NCBI GenBank assembly: GCA_937859005.1
Contig: CALLYR010000128.1
Location: forward strand, 1 to 21,532
Length of the DNA: 21,532 nucleotides
Direction: 5' to 3'
Source of the DNA: an uncultured Paracoccus sp.
Lineage (GTDB): Bacteria > Pseudomonadota > Alphaproteobacteria > Rhodobacterales > Rhodobacteraceae
In this document: positions 14,345 through 21,532 of the stretch, piece after piece
Layout: every line of letters starts with the position of its first letter
Position numbering within the stretch: the first letter of the stretch is position 1
Notes under the pieces: model-generated
The model's database searches: none
Told to the model about the DNA's origin: nothing
What the model saw: the letters and a program-made list of their open reading frames with translations, nothing else
Made by a program: the position numbers and the translations under genes

Positions 14345-14798
14345 GCTGACCGGCCGGCATGTGCTGGCGATCACGCTGGCCGCCTTCGGGGTGGTGATCG
14401 CGGTCAATGTGCTGCTGGCCGTCAAGGCGGTCGGCACCTTTCCGGGGCTCGAGGTCGCCAACAGCTATGTCGCCTCGCAGCAGTTCGACCGGGACCGCGC
14501 CTCGCAGGATGCGCTGGGCTGGACGGTGACCGCCGATTATGCCGACGGGGAAATGACCCTGATGATCCGGGACCGGGACGGCAATCCGGCGCGGGTGCGG
14601 TCGCTGTCGGCCACCATCGGCCGCCCCACCCATGTGCGCGACGACCGAACGCCCCGCTTCACCTGGCGCGACGGGCTGTTCCGGGCGCCGCTGGTGCTGG
14701 GATCGGGGATCTGGAACATCCATCTGACCGCAATTGCCTCGGACGGGACGGAATTCCGGCAGCGCATCGATCATTACAACGGCAGCCGGGTGGAATGA
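14334..14798 (+). CDS. ccoH: cbb3 oxidase assembly protein CcoH (FixH family)
   Basis: A 154-residue protein with one N-terminal helix (about 9-32, HVLAITLAAFGVVIAVNVLLAVKA read as a continuous hydrophobic span) followed by a periplasmic domain that begins FPGLEVANSYVASQQFD, the conserved FixH signature. The C-terminal half is beta-rich, including WNIHLTA near its end. CcoH binds and stabilises assembling cbb3 subunits, especially CcoP. Start ATG 14334 has AAAGGGG about 8 bases upstream; ATG 14316 would add six residues. It overlaps ccoG at its 5' end and ccoI by 4 bases at its 3' end, so translation is coupled. Confidence 0.93.
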   Translation: MARELTGRHVLAITLAAFGVVIAVNVLLAVKAVGTFPGLEVANSYVASQQFDRDRASQDALGWTVTADYADGEMTLMIRDRDGNPARVRSLSATIGRPTHVRDDRTPRFTWRDGLFRAPLVLGSGIWNIHLTAIASDGTEFRQRIDHYNGSRVE

Positions 14799-16996
14799 TG
14801 ACCGAAGCGCGCACCGACATCGGAAGCTCGGACCATGACCTGCGGCTCAGCGCCTGCCCGGCCTGCGATGCGGCCCCCCTGGCCGAACGCATCGCCCAGC
14901 GTGCGGTGAAAACCGGCGAACTGGTCCTGTCGCTGCCGACCGTCCATTGCGCGACCTGCATCACCGATGTCGAACGTGCGCTTGCCGCGGTGCCGGGCGT
15001 CTGGTCTGCGCGGGTCAATCTGTCGCTGCGCCGCGTCAGCATCGAGGCGCCGGGGCTTGCAGCCCATGACCTGATTCCGGTGCTGGACCGGATCGGATAC
15101 GAGGCGCACGAACTTGACCCGGCTGCTCTGAGCGCGACCGCCGCCGACCGGCAGGGGCGCGATATCCTGATGCGGATCGGGGTGTCGGGCTTTGCGATGA
15201 TGAACATCATGATCCTGTCGGTGGCGGTCTGGTCGGGCGCCGAGGCCGCGACGCGGGATCTGTTCCACTGGATTTCCGGCGCCATCGCGCTGCCCACGGT
15301 GGCATTCGCCGGCAGGCCTTTCTTTGCCAGCGCGTGGCGCGCCCTGCGGGCGGGGCGGTTGGGGATGGATGTGCCGATCTCGCTGGCGCTGATTCTGGCC
15401 AGCGCGATTTCGGTGTTCGAGACCGCGCAGGGCGGCCGCCACGCCTATTTCGACGCGGCGGTGATGCTGTGCTTTTTCCTGCTGGTCGGGCGCTATCTCG
15501 ATTACCGCACCCGCGCCATCGCACGCTCCGCGGCCGAGGAGCTGACCGCACTTGAAGTGCCCCGCGCGGTGGCGCTGGTGGGCGGGCAGGAAACGGCGGT
15601 CGCGGTGGCCGATCTGGTGCCGGGCGACCTGATTCTCGTGCGCCCCGGCGCACGCGTGGCGGCGGACGGCATCGTCGTCACGGGCACGTCCGAAATCGAC
15701 CGGTCGCTGCTGACGGGCGAATCGCTGCCGGTGCAGGCCGCGCCGGGGCTGGCGCTGTCGGCCGGCGAGGTGAACCTGACCGGCCCCCTGACCCTGCGGG
15801 TGACGGCGGCGGGGCGGGACAGTTCGCTGGCCCGGCTGACCGCGCTGGTGGCGGCGGCGGAATCGGCGCGCGGGCGCTATACCTCGGTCGCGGATCGGGC
15901 CTCGCGCGCCTATGCGCCGGTGGTGCATCTGCTGGCGCTGGCAAGCTTTGGCGGCTGGTTGGGGGTTACGGGCGATGCGCGGCTGGCGCTGAACGTAGCG
16001 GCGGCGGTGCTGATCATCACCTGCCCCTGCGCGCTGGGGCTGGCGGTTCCGGCGGTGGTCACGGCGGCTTCGGGGCGGCTGTTCCGCCGCGGGTTGCTGA
16101 TCAAGGACGGGACTGCGCTGGAACGTCTGGCCAATGTGGACACGGTTGTCTTCGACAAGACCGGCACCTTGACCCTCGGCATGCCGCAGGTGGCGGCGCC
16201 CGAGGCGCTGGACCCCGCCGCCCGGCCGGTTGCAGCCGCCCTGGCAGGCGCCTCGGCCCATCCGCTGTCGCGCGCCCTGGCCGCGGCGCTGGAGGGGGTT
16301 GGACCGGCGGCGGTAGAGGATTTGCGCGAGGTTCCGGGTTACGGGGTCGAGGGCCGCTGGCAGGGGCAGATGGTCCGGCTGGGCCGCGCCGACTGGATCG
16401 GAACGGATGAGGCCGCGCCGGGACCTGCAAGCTGGCTGCGGATCGGGGACCGGGTGCAGCGCATCGACTTTACCGACCGGTTGCGGTCAGGGGCCGAGGC
16501 TTGCGTCGCCGCGCTGCGCCGGCGGGGCCTGCGGGTGATGCTGCTGTCGGGCGACAATGCGGGCGCCGTGGCCGACATCGCCGTGCGGCTGGGGATCTCC
16601 GAATGGCGCGCGGGCGTCCTGCCGCAGGAAAAGGCAGCCGCGGTTGCCGAACTGTCGCGGGACGGCGCGCATGTGCTGATGGTGGGCGACGGGCTCAACG
16701 ACACCGCGGCGCTGGCGGCGGCCCATGCCTCGATTTCACCGGCAAGCGCCCTGGATGCGGCGCGCGTGGCATCGGACATGGTACTGCTGGGCAGCGACCT
16801 TGCCCCGGTGGCCGAGGCGGTCGGCGTTGCCCGTTCCGCCGCGCGCCGGATCCGGGAAAACTTTGCGCTTTCGGTGCTCTACAACATTGTTGCGGTGCCA
16901 TTTGCGGTCGCGGGATTTGCCACGCCGCTGATGGCGGCACTGGCGATGTCGCTGAGTTCGGTCAGCGTGACGCTGAATGCCCTGAGGGTGCGCTGA
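14795..16996 (+). CDS. ccoI: P1B-type copper-transporting ATPase CcoI (FixI)
   Basis: A 733-residue copper-exporting P-type ATPase needed for cbb3 biogenesis. It has an N-terminal C21PAC24 motif, a heavy-metal-associated domain with HC52ATC55 (about 41-110), eight predicted helices with the transport motif C410PC412, actuator TGES (307-310), phosphorylation site D454KTGT, HP (489-490, SAHPLSRAL) and hinge GDGLND (631-636). It moves Cu(I) across the inner membrane, after reduction by CcoG, for delivery to CcoN. Two adjacent starts, 14795 and 14798, both overlap the ccoH stop; I cannot separate them. TGATG links it to ccoS. Full length, with no missing catalytic residue. It is more likely the dedicated FixI type than a detoxifying CopA, given context. 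Confidence 0.95.
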   Translation: MMTEARTDIGSSDHDLRLSACPACDAAPLAERIAQRAVKTGELVLSLPTVHCATCITDVERALAAVPGVWSARVNLSLRRVSIEAPGLAAHDLIPVLDRIGYEAHELDPAALSATAADRQGRDILMRIGVSGFAMMNIMILSVAVWSGAEAATRDLFHWISGAIALPTVAFAGRPFFASAWRALRAGRLGMDVPISLALILASAISVFETAQGGRHAYFDAAVMLCFFLLVGRYLDYRTRAIARSAAEELTALEVPRAVALVGGQETAVAVADLVPGDLILVRPGARVAADGIVVTGTSEIDRSLLTGESLPVQAAPGLALSAGEVNLTGPLTLRVTAAGRDSSLARLTALVAAAESARGRYTSVADRASRAYAPVVHLLALASFGGWLGVTGDARLALNVAAAVLIITCPCALGLAVPAVVTAASGRLFRRGLLIKDGTALERLANVDTVVFDKTGTLTLGMPQVAAPEALDPAARPVAAALAGASAHPLSRALAAALEGVGPAAVEDLREVPGYGVEGRWQGQMVRLGRADWIGTDEAAPGPASWLRIGDRVQRIDFTDRLRSGAEACVAALRRRGLRVMLLSGDNAGAVADIAVRLGISEWRAGVLPQEKAAAVAELSRDGAHVLMVGDGLNDTAALAAAHASISPASALDAARVASDMVLLGSDLAPVAEAVGVARSAARRIRENFALSVLYNIVAVPFAVAGFATPLMAALAMSLSSVSVTLNALRVR

Positions 16997-17181
16997 TGGA
17001 GGTGCTGGTCTTCCTGATCCCGGTGTCGCTGGGGTTGGGCGCGCTGGGACTGGCGGCGTTCCTGTGGGCGCTGCGCAGCCGCCAGTACGAGGATCCGAAA
17101 GGTGACGCCGCGCGCATTCTCAGCAAGGAGTGGGATGATCGCCCGCGTCCAGCCCCGGATAAGGACAACGACGGCAGCTAG
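16996..17181 (+). CDS. ccoS: cbb3 oxidase maturation protein CcoS
   Basis: A 61-residue single-helix membrane protein. The helix (about 3-26, VLVFLIPVSLGLGALGLAAFLWAL) is followed by the CcoS signature RSRQYEDPKGDAARIL and a charged tail. CcoS is needed to insert the haem and copper cofactors into CcoN. The ATG overlaps the ccoI TGA by one base (TGATG), so translation is coupled. Identification rests on the YEDPKGDA motif and on position at the end of ccoGHIS. No strong terminator follows. Confidence 0.93.
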   Translation: MEVLVFLIPVSLGLGALGLAAFLWALRSRQYEDPKGDAARILSKEWDDRPRPAPDKDNDGS

Positions 17182-17580
17182 CGCGGGGCAAGCCGGGGCT
17201 TCTGTACGGAGACGCCCGGACAGGAGCGGGCCCCTGTGAGGTTCAGGGACAACCAGCGCCCGGAATGCAGGGAGAAAACGGTCTTTCAGGCTCCTGGAAG
17301 GGACCTCTGCAGTTCTGGAGAAGGAAAATGTCTCTGCAGCGCCAATCTTCATGCCTTTGGCAGGGGCCGAGTCATCTCGATACACCCGCATTCTGCAGCG
17401 ATCGGGCCATGTCGCGGCGGTTTCCAGCAGCCATCCGGGTAAGGGCGGGCTGCGAAGGCAGCGGCCGGGGCACAGACGGGAAAATAGTCCCTGAGGCAAG
17501 GGGGCACCCATGCAAGGGTGGACCCGGTCCTCTGCGCCGCGTCGTCCGCCATGATCCGGGTTCATGATGTCCGTCAAACG
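17182..17580. other. Long intergenic stretch without a convincing gene
   Basis: About 400 bases between ccoS and the carboxypeptidase terminator. Open frames exist on both strands. The most tempting is plus-strand ATG 17328 with AGAAGGAAA directly before it, but its product is rich in Arg, Ser, Cys and Pro, has no recognisable motif, and runs through to 17567 without coding-type regularity. Base composition is less GC-biased than the neighbours. Minor hairpins are seen, such as CACCC-ATGCAA-GGGTG near 17512-17527. It may be a decayed gene, a small RNA locus or a long 3' region of the cco transcript. Confidence 0.6.
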
Positions 17581-17608
17581 AAAAAGGGCGCGGTCCGGCC
17601 GCGCCCTT
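17581..17608 (-). terminator. Rho-independent terminator of the DD-carboxypeptidase gene
   Basis: AAGGGCGCGG and CCGCGCCCTT make a perfect 10-bp stem around a five-base loop. Read on the minus strand, the hairpin is followed by TTTTT (17585-17581). It starts 21 bases after the carboxypeptidase stop, a classic intrinsic terminator. Confidence 0.9.
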
Positions 17609-17628
17609 CACATTCTGCCGGATCTGAC

Positions 17629-19224
17629 TCAGGGTCCAGTGACGGTGCAGTTTTGTACCCGACCGGCCAGTTTGCTGCAGGCAAGGCGCGCGGCATCCTT
17701 GGTCATGCCCACGAAACTCGCCTGAAAGCCGCGCTTGGTATTGCCGACATGGCGGCGGGCGTTGTCCAGCACCGCGCTTTCCTGCAAGGCGGTTTTCAGC
17801 AGCAATTGCTCGGCCTCGTGCCTGGACTTGTAATGGCCCAGCGACACGCCCCAGTTGCGGCTGCCCTTGGTCGAGGAGCGCGAGACGATCTCCATCGCCT
17901 CGGGCTCGGCGGCGTCGCCTTCCTCCTCCATCGCGGCGAGGATGATCCTGTCGGACTTGCGGCGCGGCGCGGCCGAGGCGGTCAGCCGCTGCGCAGGTGC
18001 GCTGCGCGTCTCGTCTGCGCCGGGAACGGCCGAGCCCGGCGTCTTTACCGCCACCTGCGGGGCGGCATCGCTGCGCGGGACAGGGCGCGGGCGGACGGCC
18101 GAGACAGCCGGTTCGGCCACGGGTTCGGGCGCTGCGGCTGCGGCAATTCGGGCGGGGGGGCGGTCGGGCTTGCGGCTTGGCCGGGCAGAGGACACGCGTT
18201 GCATCGTGGGCGCAGCCTGGGCGGCCGCCACTGCGGCATTCACCGCCGCAGGCGCCGGGACCGTGCGCGCGACCGGAGCCTGCGCCATCCTGACAGGCGC
18301 CACCCTGACCTGTGCCGCGGGCTGGACCGGGGCAGGCTGAGCGCGCGCCACCTTCACCGTGCGCTTGCGTTCGACCATATAGGCGGGCGGCTCGGGCCGG
18401 ATCTCGTTCACGCGGGTGGGCGCGCTGCCGAAGCCCGCATCCAGAAGCTGCGCCATGATCGCGTTGCGATGGGCGGTGGACTGTCCGCCCAGCACGGTCG
18501 CGACGATCCGCTTGGACCCCCGCTGGGCCGAGGCCGTCAGGTTGAAGCCTGCCGCGCGGGTATAGCCGGTCTTGATTCCGTCCGCGCCCTGATAGCTGTC
18601 CAGGAACCGCTTGTTCGTGCTGGAGACGGTCGCGATCCCCGCATCGGCCGAGCGGCGCGAGAAGATGTTGTAATACTGCGGGAAATCATAGAACAGCCGC
18701 CGTCCCAGCGTGGTCATGTCGCGGGCGCTGGAATAATGCCCTTCCTGCGTCAGCCCGTTGGCGTTGCGGAAGTTGCTGCTGCGCATCCCCAGCGCGCGCG
18801 CCATCGCGGTCATCTGGGCGCCGAACTTGGCCTCGGACCCGGCCAGCCCTTCGCCGATGACGGTGGCGGCGTCGTTGGCCGACTTGACCGCCGCCGCGCG
18901 GATCAGATAGCGCAGTTCGATCTTTTGCCCCGGCCGCAGGCCCAGGCGCGAGGGCGGCTGCGACGCGGCATGGTTCGTCACGGTGAAGCGCGAATCGAGC
19001 CGCACCTGCCCGCGTTCGATGGCGGTGAACGCCATGTACAGCGTCATCATCTTGGTCAGCGACGCCGGATGCAGTCTGGCGTCGGCGTTCTGCGAATAGA
19101 TTTCCTTGCCGGTCCGCGCGTCCATCACGAAGGCGGCGAACGGCGCGGCGGCGGCCGTCATCGGCACCAGTGCGCCGATCAGGACGATCCACCCCGCGAT
19201 GAGGGTTCTGTAGAGCTTGTGCAC
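17629..19224 (-). CDS. D-alanyl-D-alanine carboxypeptidase (DacA/PBP5-like) with C-terminal SPOR domain
   Basis: A 531-residue exported serine peptidase that trims the terminal D-Ala of peptidoglycan stem peptides. A signal peptide (1-27, ending LVPMTAAAA) precedes an S11 catalytic domain with S55LTK58, S115AN117 and K218TG220. After about 275 comes a 170-residue linker rich in Ala, Pro, Val and Arg, then a SPOR domain (about 455-528, starting NWGVSLGHYKSRHEAEQLL), which binds glycan strands stripped of stem peptides at the septum. This points to a divisome-targeted enzyme. I chose GTG 19224 because it puts the signal peptide at the very N-terminus; a longer frame starts at 19308. No C-terminal amphipathic anchor is seen, so SPOR may replace it. 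Confidence 0.9.
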   Translation of the reverse strand: MHKLYRTLIAGWIVLIGALVPMTAAAAPFAAFVMDARTGKEIYSQNADARLHPASLTKMMTLYMAFTAIERGQVRLDSRFTVTNHAASQPPSRLGLRPGQKIELRYLIRAAAVKSANDAATVIGEGLAGSEAKFGAQMTAMARALGMRSSNFRNANGLTQEGHYSSARDMTTLGRRLFYDFPQYYNIFSRRSADAGIATVSSTNKRFLDSYQGADGIKTGYTRAAGFNLTASAQRGSKRIVATVLGGQSTAHRNAIMAQLLDAGFGSAPTRVNEIRPEPPAYMVERKRTVKVARAQPAPVQPAAQVRVAPVRMAQAPVARTVPAPAAVNAAVAAAQAAPTMQRVSSARPSRKPDRPPARIAAAAAPEPVAEPAVSAVRPRPVPRSDAAPQVAVKTPGSAVPGADETRSAPAQRLTASAAPRRKSDRIILAAMEEEGDAAEPEAMEIVSRSSTKGSRNWGVSLGHYKSRHEAEQLLLKTALQESAVLDNARRHVGNTKRGFQASFVGMTKDAARLACSKLAGRVQNCTVTGP

Positions 19225-19428
19225 TGTCCCGGTCTCTCTGCCTGCGAGGACGCGTTCTTTCGGCGCCCTTCGTTCATGAACCGACCATAGCACGCATGGC
19301 GGGATCACGAAACCGCGTTTTCACCGCGATTCCGCACGGACCGTGCTGGCGGCCCTGCCGGTCTTTCCTTGCGCGGTGCAATCCCTATATTGCCGCTATC
19401 CTTTCCGTTGTCCCACCAGGAACCGACC

Positions 19429-19776
19429 GTGACCGAGTTGCGCGCGACGCTGACCAGCATGACCGACGATCCCAAGGACGGGACCGATTCCGGTCTGGCC
19501 GTCAAGACCAAGCCGCGCACCCAGCGGCCACCGATGTACAAGGTGTTGCTGCTGAACGACGATTTTACCCCCATGGAGTTCGTCGTCCATATCCTTGAAC
19601 GCCTGTTCGGCATGACCCATGCCCAGGCGATCGAGGTCATGCTGACGGTCCACCGCAAGGGGGTTGCGGTCGTCGGCGTCTTCTCGCACGAGGTGGCGGA
19701 AACCAAGGTCGCGCAGGTGATGGAACTGGCGCGCCGCCAGCAGCATCCGCTGCAATGCACGATGGAAAAGGAATAA
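19429..19776 (+). CDS. clpS: ATP-dependent Clp protease adaptor ClpS
   Basis: A 115-residue adaptor that hands N-degron substrates to ClpA(P). Residues 1-33 are the flexible N-terminal extension; the core starts PPMYKVLLLNDDFTPMEFVVHIL, with N43-D44-D45 gripping the substrate alpha-amino group and H75 in TVHRKG also at the pocket. Met49 after the NDD motif is the usual gate. The end, HPLQCTMEKE, is family-typical. GTG 19429 is preferred, with AGGA seven bases upstream; ATG 19459 lacks a ribosome site. It is divergent from the carboxypeptidase across 204 bases, in which a TATATT -10-like sequence lies at 19386-19391. The next gene starts one base after its stop. Confidence 0.95.
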   Translation: MTELRATLTSMTDDPKDGTDSGLAVKTKPRTQRPPMYKVLLLNDDFTPMEFVVHILERLFGMTHAQAIEVMLTVHRKGVAVVGVFSHEVAETKVAQVMELARRQQHPLQCTMEKE

Positions 19777-19777
19777 C

Positions 19778-20767
19778 GTGGCTGGATCGCGTCTGGAACT
19801 GATCGATCCGGCCCCGGGTCCGGTCTTGCTGGTGGGACCCCGTGCGGGCGACGACCTGTCGGGATTCGACCCTGTGCAGACCGTGGTCGTGCAAGGGTTC
19901 CGCCCCGATCACGACGCGATTGCCGCGCGCGGGTTCCGGGTCCGGGCGACCTTTGAGGAAACCGAGATTGCGGCTGCCGTCGTGTTCCTGCCCCGCGCCC
20001 GCGCACAGGCTCATGCCCGAATCGCCGCGGCGGCCCGCCGGCTGCCCGAGGGCGCGCCGCTGTGGATCGACGGGCAGAAGACGGACGGCGTCGATTCTGT
20101 CCTGCGCGAGATGCGCGCGCTGGCACCCGTGGACCGGGTGCAGTCGCGTGCGCATGGCAAGATCTTCCGCGTGACGGTGCCTGCGGGCGACTGGCTGCCG
20201 CCGGGCTGGACGGGGGCGGAAACCGTGGTCGGGGGCGGCTTCGTCACCGCGCCCGGCGTCTTTTCCGCCGACGGCCCTGATCCGGCATCTGAAATGCTGG
20301 CCGCGCATCTGCCCGACCGGATGCCCACGCGCGTCGTCGATCTGGGCGCGGGCTGGGGCTGGCTTGCCGCGCAGGTTCTGGCCCGGCCGGGGGTCGAGGC
20401 GCTGCATCTGGTCGAGGCAGACCATGACGCCCTCGCCTGCGCGCGCCGCAACGTCACCGACCCCCGCGCGCAGTTCCACTGGGCCGACGCGCTGACTTTC
20501 CGCCTGCCCGATCCGGTGAACGGGGTGGTGATGAACCCGCCCTTTCATCAGACCCGCGCCGCCGATCCGCATCTGGGCGCGCGCTTTATCCGCGCCGCCG
20601 CCGGGCTGCTGACCGGGGCGGGGCGGCTGTGGATGGTGGCCAACCGGCACCTGCCCTATGAGCCGGTGCTGCGCGAGCATTTCACCGATGTCGCGGAAAT
20701 CGGCGGCGATACCCGTTTCAAGGTGCTGACCGCGACCGGCGCGGGCCGCGCGGGCAGGCGCCGCTAG
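19778..20767 (+). CDS. rsmC: Class I SAM-dependent methyltransferase, RsmC-like (16S rRNA m2G1207)
   Basis: A 329-residue protein with the two-domain plan of RsmC: a degenerate N-terminal half (about 1-150) and a C-terminal methyltransferase small domain. SAM motif I is VVDLGAGWGWLAAQV (186-200), the acidic loop is LVEADHDALACARRN, and the catalytic motif is NPPFH (253-257), typical of N2-guanine methylation. GTG 19778 has AAGGA about 8 bases upstream, one base after the clpS stop, so it is cotranscribed and probably translationally coupled. RsmC modifies G1207 of 16S rRNA; RlmG is the alternative, but the NPPFHQ context and length fit RsmC better. It converges with the lipoprotein gene. Confidence 0.85.
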   Translation: MAGSRLELIDPAPGPVLLVGPRAGDDLSGFDPVQTVVVQGFRPDHDAIAARGFRVRATFEETEIAAAVVFLPRARAQAHARIAAAARRLPEGAPLWIDGQKTDGVDSVLREMRALAPVDRVQSRAHGKIFRVTVPAGDWLPPGWTGAETVVGGGFVTAPGVFSADGPDPASEMLAAHLPDRMPTRVVDLGAGWGWLAAQVLARPGVEALHLVEADHDALACARRNVTDPRAQFHWADALTFRLPDPVNGVVMNPPFHQTRAADPHLGARFIRAAAGLLTGAGRLWMVANRHLPYEPVLREHFTDVAEIGGDTRFKVLTATGAGRAGRRR

Positions 20768-21174
20768 CCCTGTTCGGGATGGGCCGCCTTGCAGGCCCGC
20801 ACCACCGCCTGCGCTGCGGGCGTCAGGGCCGTCAGCCGCGCCTGCAGGTTGTCGCGCTTGCGCTGTTCGGAGGCCGGGTCGATCGGCACGCGGTAACGTT
20901 CGATGTCGGTCACGTCGCGCAGGCAGGGTCGGGTCACCACATGCCGGTCGCCGTCCTTGTCGCGGAAGACGGCCGAGCAGTCGCGAAAGACGGTCCTTGT
21001 GACCTCGCGCTCCTCCCAGGCATAGCCGCGGGCCAGATTGCCCTCGACCTCGGCCAGCAGGTCGGACACCACCCGGTATTCGCGGGTGTTGGCGCTGATG
21101 CATCGTTCCTGCGGGGTGCCGCAGGCGGCAAGCATCGCGCAGGCCAGCGCGGTCAGGGCAAGGTTGCGGCGCAT
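20764..21174 (-). CDS. Small putative lipoprotein of unknown function
   Basis: A 136-residue protein with a lipoprotein signal peptide: MRRNLALTALACAMLAAC, where LAAC18 is a good lipobox. The mature part has four more cysteines (near 25, 66, 84 and 128) and a charged, probably helical C-terminal half (SEQRKRDNLQARL). I do not recognise the family; EREVTRTVFRDCSAVFR and RPCLRDVTDIERYRVPIDP look conserved enough for a real protein, and similar short lipoproteins occur in Rhodobacteraceae. Met1 at 21174 sets the signal peptide. It overlaps the end of rsmC by four bases tail to tail, both genes using the TAG in CTAG. Confidence 0.8.
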   Translation of the reverse strand: MRRNLALTALACAMLAACGTPQERCISANTREYRVVSDLLAEVEGNLARGYAWEEREVTRTVFRDCSAVFRDKDGDRHVVTRPCLRDVTDIERYRVPIDPASEQRKRDNLQARLTALTPAAQAVVRACKAAHPEQG

Positions 21175-21250
21175 CGGGGTGGCCTCTAATCAGGGTCGGT
21201 CGATGGTAACGCCCGGCGCAATCCCGGGCAATTCACGAAAGGACCGCGCG

Positions 21251-21532
21251 ATGCAGATGGAACAGGAACGCAGGCGCGCCGCCGCATGGTTCCGCGACCT
21301 GCGCGACCGCATCGTGGCAGCCTTCGAGGCGCTGGAGGATCGCGGCCCCGGCGACAGCCCGCCCGGCCGCTTCGAAGTGACGCCCACGACCCGCGCCGAG
21401 GATGGCGGCGGCGGCAACGCCCGGCACGATCGAATGCCCGAGTGCATCGCCCATCAAGGACCAGCCTTTGAGCGTCAGGTAGGCGGACAGAAACGCGCAG
21501 GCACCGCCGACCAGCGCGCTGACCCACATCGC
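21251..21532 (+). CDS. hemF: Oxygen-dependent coproporphyrinogen III oxidase, N-terminal fragment; chimeric beyond about 21415
   Basis: The ATG at 21251 has GAAAGGA about 8 bases upstream. Residues 1-55 look like the HemF N-terminus: RAAAWFRDLRDRIVAAFEALED, then GRFEVTPTTRAEDGGGG. In HemF the GGGG run is followed by a VMS(V/L)M-R-G-x-VFEKVG segment; here it is followed by NARHDRMPECIAHQG, which is unrelated. The frame stays open to the last base, but from about 21415 it reads the antisense of a metal ABC permease. HemF is the aerobic counterpart of HemN. Either the gene is broken by a rearrangement or the sequence is misjoined. Confidence 0.7.
   Translation, partial: MQMEQERRRAAAWFRDLRDRIVAAFEALEDRGPGDSPPGRFEVTPTTRAEDGGGGNARHDRMPECIAHQGPAFERQVGGQKRAGTADQRADPHR
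21392..21415. other. hemF / metal permease junction with shared sequence
   Basis: The stretch GAGGATGGCGGCGGCGGC reads EDGGGG in the hemF frame and AAAIL in the permease frame on the opposite strand. Both readings fit their families, so the join lies within shared bases. Such microhomology is typical of inverted chimeras and assembly misjoins, and also of real end-joining rearrangements. Confidence 0.65.
21394..21532 (-). pseudogene. Metal (Mn/Zn/Fe) ABC transporter permease fragment, ZnuB/SitC/MntB type
   Basis: Read from the window end on the minus strand, AMWVSALVGGACAFLSAYL and then LKGWSLMGDALGHSIVPGVA form the first helix and first conserved loop of the ABC-3 family of metal permeases. 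Similarity ends at about AAAILGA; the frame then reads the antisense of hemF. Only about 45 residues are present, cut at the right by the window edge and at the left by the junction. The upstream part and partner genes lie outside. Confidence 0.75.

Noticed and set aside
17265..17567. A 100-residue plus-strand open frame after ccoS.
   Set aside because: No domain, no periodic codon bias and a composition unlike the neighbours. I kept it as a remark on the intergenic stretch rather than a gene.
1..21532. CRISPR arrays, tRNA or rRNA genes, insertion sequences, prophage or defence genes.
   Set aside because: I found no repeat-spacer pattern, no tRNA or rRNA sequence, no transposase or integrase motif and no island-like composition apart from 17182-17580.

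Overview
The window is a high-GC (roughly two thirds G+C) chromosomal segment from an alphaproteobacterium of the Rhodobacteraceae, most probably Paracoccus or a close relative. This is inferred from gene order (hemN / fnr-type regulator / usp / ccoNOQP-ccoGHIS), from FNR boxes of the form TTGACCCAA(A/G)TCAA, and from the protein style: CcoN with an extra N-terminal helix, ClpS next to a DacA-SPOR protein, and a CHCC zinc-finger protein. Genes are cut at both ends (polA at base 1, a metal ABC permease at the last base), so it may be a whole short contig.

Layout. 1-1557: end of polA, a His-rich cation diffusion facilitator, and a small CHCC zinc-finger protein on the opposite strand. 1663-2986: an ABC-2-type ATPase without a permease, facing a HIT-family hydrolase. 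2997-5553: a Core-2/I-branching-type glycosyltransferase divergent from a family-2 sulfotransferase, followed by a bidirectional terminator. 5656-8703: hemN and an Fnr-type regulator, divergent around one FNR box, then a two-domain universal stress protein on the minus strand. 8935-12603: ccoNOQP, the cbb3 cytochrome c oxidase, preceded by a second FNR box. 12872-17181: ccoGHIS, the oxidase assembly genes, tightly overlapped and separated from ccoP by a terminator. 17182-17580: about 400 bases with no convincing gene. 17629-21174: DD-carboxypeptidase with SPOR domain (minus), clpS and an RsmC-like methyltransferase (plus), and a small lipoprotein (minus). 21251-21532: the 5' part of hemF that abruptly turns into an antisense metal ABC permease.

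The genes from 5656 to 17181 form a low-oxygen module. The Fnr-type protein carries the cysteines for an oxygen-labile Fe-S cluster and the ExxSR recognition helix. Its boxes lie in front of hemN (oxygen-independent haem synthesis) and of ccoN/usp, so falling oxygen should raise haem supply and the high-affinity oxidase together. CcoG and the copper ATPase CcoI handle copper for the CuB site, CcoH supports complex assembly and CcoS is needed for cofactor insertion.

Most of the window is ordinary conserved chromosome; I did not find a clearly new system. The points most worth checking are the hemF/permease chimera at the right end, the Fnr box that coincides with the probable TTG start of fnr and puts hemN close to leaderless, the roughly 80-residue hydrophilic extension of CcoP, a perfect 21-bp tandem duplication in the usp/cco regulatory region, and the unexplained stretch after ccoS.
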